Origin: Miscanthus floridulus
Taxonomy: Eukaryota; Streptophyta; Magnoliopsida; Poales; Poaceae
Length of the DNA stretch: 64,000 nucleotides
Assembly: GCF_019320115.1 (NCBI RefSeq)
Contig: NC_089593.1
Location: 11,561,908 to 11,625,907 of the forward strand
Direction: 5' to 3'
Below are positions 57,924 through 64,000 of the stretch, in pieces. Made by a program: the position numbers and the translations under genes. The notes below the pieces were generated by a model. It was not told the DNA's origin and did not search any database. It saw only the letters and a program-made list of their open reading frames with translations. Position 1 is the stretch's first letter; each line of letters starts with the position of its first letter.

Positions 57924-60900
57924 ATGGCTGTCCCGAGACACAACATGGAGGAAGAAATGATGAATATTATCAACACCGGCACTCAATTTGTCGATGGTGA
58001 CCAGCAGGATGTAGATGACGGGAGTCAATACCTGGCTCTTGAAGAAAACCAAGAAAATATTGTGCAAGAAAATACTGGCGAGGTATATATATATATATAT
58101 TTATATATATATTTGAATATTGTATATATATATATTTGAATATATATCATCTATTATGTGTACACATGATATTTATTTATTCTTTTTTTATACGTAGCCC
58201 TCTGGATCGACGACCACAACGGCGAAAAGCAAAAATATTCGAGACCCGAAAAAACCATTGGAGGGGCGCTACATAATATCGGAATTCAATATCGAGACAG
58301 GCGAACCACTTAGTCCACATGCAAGGAAATTCGTGCAACACTGTGGGTATCTTATAAGGGACAGAGTTTCGATCAGTGCCCGTGAATGGAAGCAAAAGAT
58401 CAACGAGCCTCATGTTAGTTTTGTCTCTGATCTTGATAAGAATTTAATTTGGGATGATATCCTTCAACATTTCACGTTACAAGCGGATGATTATGATGAT
58501 ATCAACGATCGTGAATTGAAGGAGCTAGTTTGAAAGTGGGCTATGAAGAAGATGGTCACACAATTCTAGACTTGGAAGAAATCTCTATACATGAAATACG
58601 TTAAAAAGAACCTAACGCCTAATTTCAATACTAGTGGCCCGCTCGTGAAGTTGAGGCCCTACTAGAATGATTTTGTATAGTACAAGACATCGGAAGAGGG
58701 TGAGGAATGGGTCAGAAGGAACCAAGAGAATGCCCGACAGAAGGTATACCGCCATGGCATGGGATCTGGTGGCTACGCGACTGCCGTTTCCAAGTGGAAA
58801 AAATGGAAGCGGACATTCTTGTTAAGGGTATCACACCAGAATCACTCAATTGACCCAAATACGCGAAGAATTGGTTTTTCAATCATGGAGGAAGACTAGA
58901 CCTAGAGACTGAGAAGCTGGTTCATGGCCCAAAACTCGAAAGAGCAACACAAAGATTATTTTATGCTCTACAAGCTAAAGCTATTGATGCGTTTAGGCTC
59001 AATAGAGAGAAGGATGAACTGACGTATGCCATCGAAACTGCTGAACACAGTGGCTGAACAAGAGGTTTAGGACGGAATATTTCTTGGGAGCATGGTTTCT
59101 CTAACGACAGAGATACCTACAGAAGCCGGCAGAGAAGGAAGGATGGGGAAGCAGCGTGGATCAGCAGGTTGGAGGAATATGTTCGTGAGTCACGGGAGGC
59201 ATTGCTTCAAGCACAAGAGCGCGAAAAAAACATGCAAGCTAGAATGCAAGACCAAATCATAAAGCAAGTGCAAATAGCAATGAGTGCCCAAAGGCAGGCA
59301 TCAAATGCATGAATCAACATTAATATGGATGATATCACTGCACCGTTTACATCATGTGAGCTATATATTCCAGAAAAGAATGCCACAATCATGGTGGCTC
59401 TCGGTGTTTTTTCTCCTCCAGATCCTACCAAGACATCAAGAATCCATGGGGCAATAATACCATCTGGATATGTTAGCGTCTCAGTGGATAGAGTTAACAA
59501 AGGTTTTAGTGATCTGGCTCTTAACATTCCAGGAGGTGATGGGGAGAAGACTCTAGGAGAAGCAGAGAAGACATTCATACTATGGCGCAAGCGCTACATC
59601 ATTATTCTCGGGGTCTCTAGTCCACCGCTGCTTCCTCAATTGCCAGACAATAGGTGCGGACATAAGTGAACAAAAAAAATTTCACTAATTTTCTATTGGC
59701 ATGCATGATTAAAAATAACAATTTCTTATACCTAATTATTCTTTTTTATACTCACACTGCAGGGTCTCCGCCAACCTAAGTCTAATTATCCAATCTCCAG
59801 ATCATCATAGTGCTCCGGGAAATCAGGTGGCAACGCCGCCACCGCTGCCACCTCCAAGGAGGTCTCCAACGCCTCCAAGGAGGTCTCCAACGGCTTCTCC
59901 GCCTCCTTTGATGACTAAGAAGAAGCCAGCTCCTAAGAGGTCCGCCCCGCAAATGAAGCCGTTAGCCCACCAGCCGACAAAGAAGAAAGCCACATCTAAT
60001 CCAATTATTCCCCAAAAACTGTCTTACGAGAAAGGAATTAAATGCTGCAGTACAAAAAGATGTTGACAGTTTCTTCAAAAAAGTGAAAAAGCAACGAAAA
60101 GCGGGGGAGAACCCGGAGAAACCGTACTTCTACCTACCTCTAGATCTTCTAAGAAAGAAGGTGGACCAGAAAAAGCAGGAATCTCAAAAGACCCTGCCAA
60201 AATCAGACTATGACCGCTCTCTCACCAAGTCATTTGAGGCGGCGCAGAAAAAGACTAGACCAGGGAAAGGTGTTGCACAACTCGAACAACAATCGCAACA
60301 ATCAGTCCCCCCTCTTGTCGTTCGTAATGAATATGGTTCGAACTTAGACTTAGACATCGATTTTGAGGAGCTGGCTCGGTCTTACAAGGAAACTGGTTTG
60401 GACCTTGCCTAAGTGCTCACTGAAGGACCATCTGCTCCAAAAGTGGATCCTTAGAAGAAATTTGAACATAGAAAGAGTCTATACAACCATAAGGCCTTAG
60501 GTGATCTGGGTACGCAAATGTACCTGCTAAACAAGTGGTACATGACGGCGTGTGAACGGGGAGAGGCCTTTGTTCCTGTCAGAGTTAGAAATCAACATTA
60601 CTTCTGTGACGATGACGTTATATATGTTGAGTTTGTAGAATTACACTAACTATGCCACCTGGACTCTCTTGACAAAAGTCTCATTAGCTGCTATTGTCTG
60701 TAAGTGTGATTATTTTCTACTATTAAAGTGTATATATATAAAGCTACATGTATATATATAAATTATATATCCTCACACTATATTTTTATATATGCAGATA
60801 TGAGATGACAGAACTCAGAAAGAGAAAGGATAATGATGTTGGTTTTATTGATCCAAATATCGTATTCAAACACCCTAACCTCCGCCTCAATGGAAAGCTG

Positions 60901-61045
60901 AACTCGAGAAAAATCTCATGAGGTTCTTAGTGAACCAACAAAACAAGAACATACTCTTCCCCTACAACTTCAAGTGAGTGTTAAATAATTAATGTCGATC
61001 ATATAGATATTTGTTCAATTATTTACTTACTAGCTAAGCTATCTC

Positions 61046-61085
<40 letters not shown>

Positions 61086-61665
61086 ACTCTAGTTAATGTC
61101 GATCATATTTGTGTATAAAAATATATGCAGCAATCACTGAATATTGATGGTCATCGATATGGCCAATAGTCACTTGAGCATCTTAGACTCGTTAAGAAAA
61201 GAGCAAACAGAGTACTAAGACATGATAGATATTATGCAAGGGTAATTTAATCTCTCTAGCAACTATATATACCCCGATCTCTTAAGTGCAACAATTATTA
61301 AAGGCCAAATTAATTTTTTATTTTATTGGGCGCAGTGTTTGAAAAAGTTTAATTGAGGAACACCACATGAAACATTATAAAGCGCCACTGGATGTAATCG
61401 CACATAAAGTAAGTACTAGCTATATATATATATATATAATTCAATTAATACCATTCATGCTTTTAATTCATCGGATCTTTTTTCTCGTAAAAGTGGGTTC
61501 TGAGGTAAGAACAGGAGAACAAGTACTGCGGATACTATGTTTGCGAGTTCATCATGGCGTACGCAAAAAGAACTCCTGAAGAGATCCTCAAAGTACGGTA
61601 TATAAATATATTCATATATTCACAATTTCTTTTGTTGCTCATATAAATAAGTAATCACGTGACCA

Positions 61666-61720
<55 letters not shown>

Positions 61721-61897
61721 CTTTTTCTTTAACTTTTATTGAAGACTCTATGGTTGAAGGAAAAAGTCATACGACGTGAACAACTGAAAGCAATTCAAGA
61801 GACCATAGCAGGATTTCTTAATGACCAGGTCCTTAACCCCGCCGGCGAGTTCTACAATGACGTCAACGAAACATGGAAGTCAAACCAGATGGAGTGA
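57924..61897 (+). pseudogene. CACTA second ORF with Ulp1-like protease region
   Basis: Exons start with MAVPRHNMEEEMMNII (57924), then GRYIISEFNIETGEPL and VQHCGYLIRDRVSISAREWK (58190-58533), typical of the plant transposase_24-type domain. Later stretches: MDDITAPFTSCELYI and the following 100 codons (59325-59669), a Pro/Ser/Lys-rich linker (59827-60066), and DLDIDFEELARSYKETGLDL (60340-60412). The C-terminal part resembles C48/Ulp1 proteases: LMVIDMANSHLSILDSL at 61155-61205, and CGYYVCEFIMAYAKRTPEE at 61528-61590 with the catalytic-type Cys. The Trp codon after NH is TGA at 61145. Stops and frameshifts are frequent. The ORF ends at 61895-61897. Confidence 0.7.
61048..61082. repeat. (AT)n microsatellite
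   Basis: About 17 AT units in an intron of the second CACTA ORF. Similar TA runs occur at 58086-58136 and an (AC)n(TA)n run at 61667-61715. Confidence 0.9.
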
Positions 61898-62167
61898 ATT
61901 TGTTATCCCAAGGATACGATAGAATATACAATGCAAGCTTTATTTGTAATATATATATATATATATGTACGTAAAATAACGTACAATATATGTATATGCA
62001 TGTAATATATACGTTAGTTTCATACTTTAGTTTGTACAAAATGTTCGAATATTATAAACGTGTAGAATACATATATTACTAGCAGCGTAGAATGCGTATT
62101 CAAAAACCTATTGAAAAACCAAAACGAATCATCAATTGAAAATAGAAACAAAAAGAAAAAAAGGAAA

Positions 62168-62345
62168 CATTTAGTCCCGGTTGGTAATGCCGCCCCACGT
62201 GGCCAGGACAAGAGGCCTCTTTAGTCCCGGTTGATCTTACCGACCAGGACTAAAGGCACCTTTAGTCCCGGGCGAGAAGCCGGGACTAAAGGATGGGTCC
62301 TTTACTCCCAAATTCGTGCTCCCGGTTGAAAAACTGAGACTAAAA
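62168..62345. repeat. CACTA right subterminal repeats
   Basis: Alternating copies of tttagtcccggttg and gggactaaagg, mirror image of the left subterminal array. It leads into the terminus cccgtttctgtactagtg. Confidence 0.85.
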
Positions 62346-62389
62346 GGATTTCCCAACCGGAAGTAAAGCCCGTTTCTGTACTAGTGTTA

Positions 62390-62505
62390 CCGTATGTATT
62401 ACATATCCGCGTATTGCTTACGTGCTCATGTATTTTGCGGATATTTACCGTATGTATTACATATCTGCGTATTGCTTACGTGCACATGTGTATGACTGAA
62501 GTTAT
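62390..62505 (+). repeat. 58-bp tandem duplication at CACTA target
   Basis: Two units begin ccgtatgtattacatat at 62390 and 62448. The end of the first unit (ctcatgtattttgcggatattta) also occurs directly left of the CACTA element at 54026-54048. The target was therefore a tandem array in the region downstream of the 53459 gene. Confidence 0.8.
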
Positions 62506-62800
62506 GCAAAAGTATGTCAATATAATGTCACGATGATTTAAATAAACATGAGTCTCTAATACATGTGTATGACTGAAGTTTTGCTTACGTTCACAAATTC
62601 AGCTGGTTTTGGAGCCCTTGTATGCCGTGCTTCACCTCTATCATTAAGTAGACGGGCTCCGAAAATCCAGTAGCATTATTGGATTATATGTCTATTAGGA
62701 CCTCTATCATTCCGAACTGAATATACCAAACGGTAAATATCAGTAGCCTTCCTGGCATTGAAGGACCAAAATGTTTTTAATACAACAATTTTATAGAACT
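62506..62800. other. Intergenic, nothing recognised
   Basis: AT-rich with a short repeat of acatgtgtatgactgaagtt (62484 and 62561). No coding sequence is supported. Confidence 0.4.
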
Positions 62801-62937
62801 ACAACAAAATATCCAGTCCATCGGTCTGGTAATAGCATACATCTTCTTTCAAGAGATTATGGAGTTCAGCACGGTAATCATCAAGCCTCCTAATGTTTGA
62901 ACTATCATCATCAAGCCTCCTTGTGCTTGAACTATCA

Positions 62938-63172
62938 ACAATTGCCAGGGTCTCATACAGGTCACAGAGTGTCGAGCTTCCAATCTTCCTTCTCCACTTC
63001 GACATAGAACTGCTTGCTACCCTCAAGGTTGAGCTCATCTCTCTTGACCAGAATCCTAACGTTCATGAACTTAAGGGTGATCTCAAGGGCCTCAGGGGGC
63101 ATGGTAGCTGAGAACACACCAACCTGAATCTTCGATGAAAGAAGCTGGAAGATATCATAGATCTGCAAAGGG
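62938..63172 (-). pseudogene. eIF4A exon fragment
   Basis: The minus strand reads [20 protein letters not shown], then [45 protein letters not shown] and CDLYETLAI. This is one exon of the translation initiation factor eIF4A, including the DEAD-box motif SAT. The 3' splice acceptor tttgcag directly before IYD matches the intron site of plant eIF4A genes, so this is a genomic and not a retro copy. Two codons are missing after KFMN. After LAI the sequence departs from eIF4A into a 30-bp repeat (62877-62906 and 62907-62936). No other helicase exon is nearby. Confidence 0.85.
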
Positions 63173-63199
63173 CACATGTCAGTTGAAGCCAAGCAGCTT

Positions 63200-63874
63200 A
63201 TGAGCTATCAAAAGATATCTGTATAGGGCACATGCCAGTTGAAGCCAAGCAGCTTACATGTCAGTTGAAGGCAAGTAGCTTATAAGGAGGAAAGAAGAGT
63301 TGAAAGCTGGTTCAGGAACATTAGATGACCATATCAGTAAGTTCTGCCCCAAAATCAAATTGGCTTGATATGAATACCAATAGTAAATTTGACCTATGCA
63401 TATCACAATCCTACTAATCAGCAAATACCATGCATAAATATGGATTAGTTGAGATCTACAGTTTCTTTCCCCGTCTGAAACTTTGGTTAGCTTAAATCTG
63501 GGACACATATTGGAACTGGTCTGATTCAGCCCTGGAGTACCAAGGGAGTCTAGGCTGCAAAAAATGTGGACTCCTAATCTTAGATAGCAGGGGGGAAAAA
63601 AAGGGGGGGGGGGGGGGGGGGGTGCTTTTGTTTTCTTTTATGACAGAAGCAGCAATCTGTGCATGTGTCCTGGTGTTAGTTTCTTCAGAACGGACATTGA
63701 ACTTAACGGTGCACATTTACAGAACTCTGCAGCAAGTTCAAGCACAACCACACTTTATCGACCACAAATTAAGTGCAAACCAAACTTCTTTGCTGAAAAT
63801 GGATAAACAAATGAGTTTAATGACTTATCAAAACAACACAATAAAATGAGGATTCAGTTCAATCAAAGGGATAC
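63200..63874. other. Region between two gene fragments
   Basis: Contains three short direct repeats of catgtcagttgaagccaagcagctta type at 63176-63280, and a G homopolymer of 20 at 63603-63622 next to an A-run. No coding sequence is supported. Confidence 0.5.
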
Positions 63875-63950
63875 CTTATTCGAACCTGTTGGGGTTCAGG
63901 TCAACACCAATGATAATTGACGCTCCAGCAATCCTTGCACCTTCTATGGC
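63875..63950 (-). pseudogene. Alcohol dehydrogenase exon fragment
   Basis: The minus strand reads AIEGARIAGASIIIGVDLNP followed by NRFE, a segment of the NAD-binding fold of plant class I/III alcohol dehydrogenases (consensus EGARIAGASRIIGVDLN). It is flanked by a possible acceptor (gtag) and donor (gtatcc). The codon after RFE is TAA where Gln would be expected. No other ADH exon is in the window to the right edge. Confidence 0.75.
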
Positions 63951-64000
63951 CTACTCATGCAGATACGGTAATCAGATGCAAACCCAACAAACATTGAAGT

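Larger units (their letters stand above)
54049..62386 (+). mobile_element. Full-length CACTA (En/Spm) transposon
   Basis: An 8338-bp element. The left end is CACTAGAGAAACGACATTTG and the right end, as complement, CACTAGTACAGAAACGGGC. The 3-bp target duplication TTA is at 54046-54048 and 62387-62389. Subterminal arrays of tttagtcccggtt and its complement lie at 54128-54330 and 62168-62345. It carries a GRF zinc-finger gene, a TNP2-type transposase and a long second ORF with a Ulp1-like region. All have stop codons or frameshifts, so it cannot move on its own but could be mobilised in trans. Confidence 0.92.

Overview
This is a nuclear window from a grass, most likely an Andropogoneae species (sugarcane, Miscanthus or sorghum type). 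That is inferred from two plant genes with many introns and from the grass-type transposons around them: Tourist and Stowaway MITEs, an Au-like SINE, Tat-clade gypsy elements, CACTA, MULE and hAT elements. No bacterial, organellar or viral genome features are visible.

Four host genes look intact or nearly so. (1) A complete GH51 alpha-L-arabinofuranosidase lies on + at 32192-39700, with 17 coding exons, 663 aa and both catalytic glutamates. (2) A small intronless single-pass membrane protein gene lies on - at 37265-37630, wholly inside intron 10 of the GH51 gene. (3) A 14-exon gene for the WD-repeat nucleoporin ALADIN lies on - at 40553-44859, tail to tail with GH51. It has a U12-type AT-AC intron with a SINE inserted beside its acceptor. 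(4) An intronless gene for a 166-aa four-helix membrane protein of unknown function lies on + at 53459-53959.

Layout. 1-8368: CACTA debris, an LTR fragment, a probable long LTR, and tRNA-like modules. 8369-13440: a Tourist MITE, a receptor-kinase pseudogene tail, a truncated L1-type LINE and a stray copy of the GH51 promoter. 13445-20401: a 5'-truncated Tat-clade gypsy element with a damaged RNase H and integrase region and a complete 3' LTR. 20402-24690: the 3' end of a second Tat-like element with an antisense plant-mobile-domain ORF and its LTR. 24970-31575: Stowaway, a nested stack (LINE containing a MULE containing a solo LTR) and several Tourist elements. 31577-44859: the gene block. 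45182-46141: a fold-back MULE-type MITE. 46245-53292: an inverted decayed copy of the GH51 5' end, opened by four transposons (MULE, solo LTR, Harbinger, hAT). 54049-62386: a full-length but mutated CACTA element with TTA target duplication that carries a GRF zinc-finger gene and a Ulp1-like (C48) region. 62400-64000: eIF4A and alcohol dehydrogenase exon fragments.

The GH51 product would act on arabinose side chains of cell-wall polysaccharides, and ALADIN belongs to the nuclear pore. They are neighbours, with no evidence of a shared pathway. The most notable observations are the SINE at the minor-spliceosome acceptor, the repeated copying of the GH51 5' region across the window, and the nested antisense gene. 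All calls come from reading the sequence; no database search was possible.
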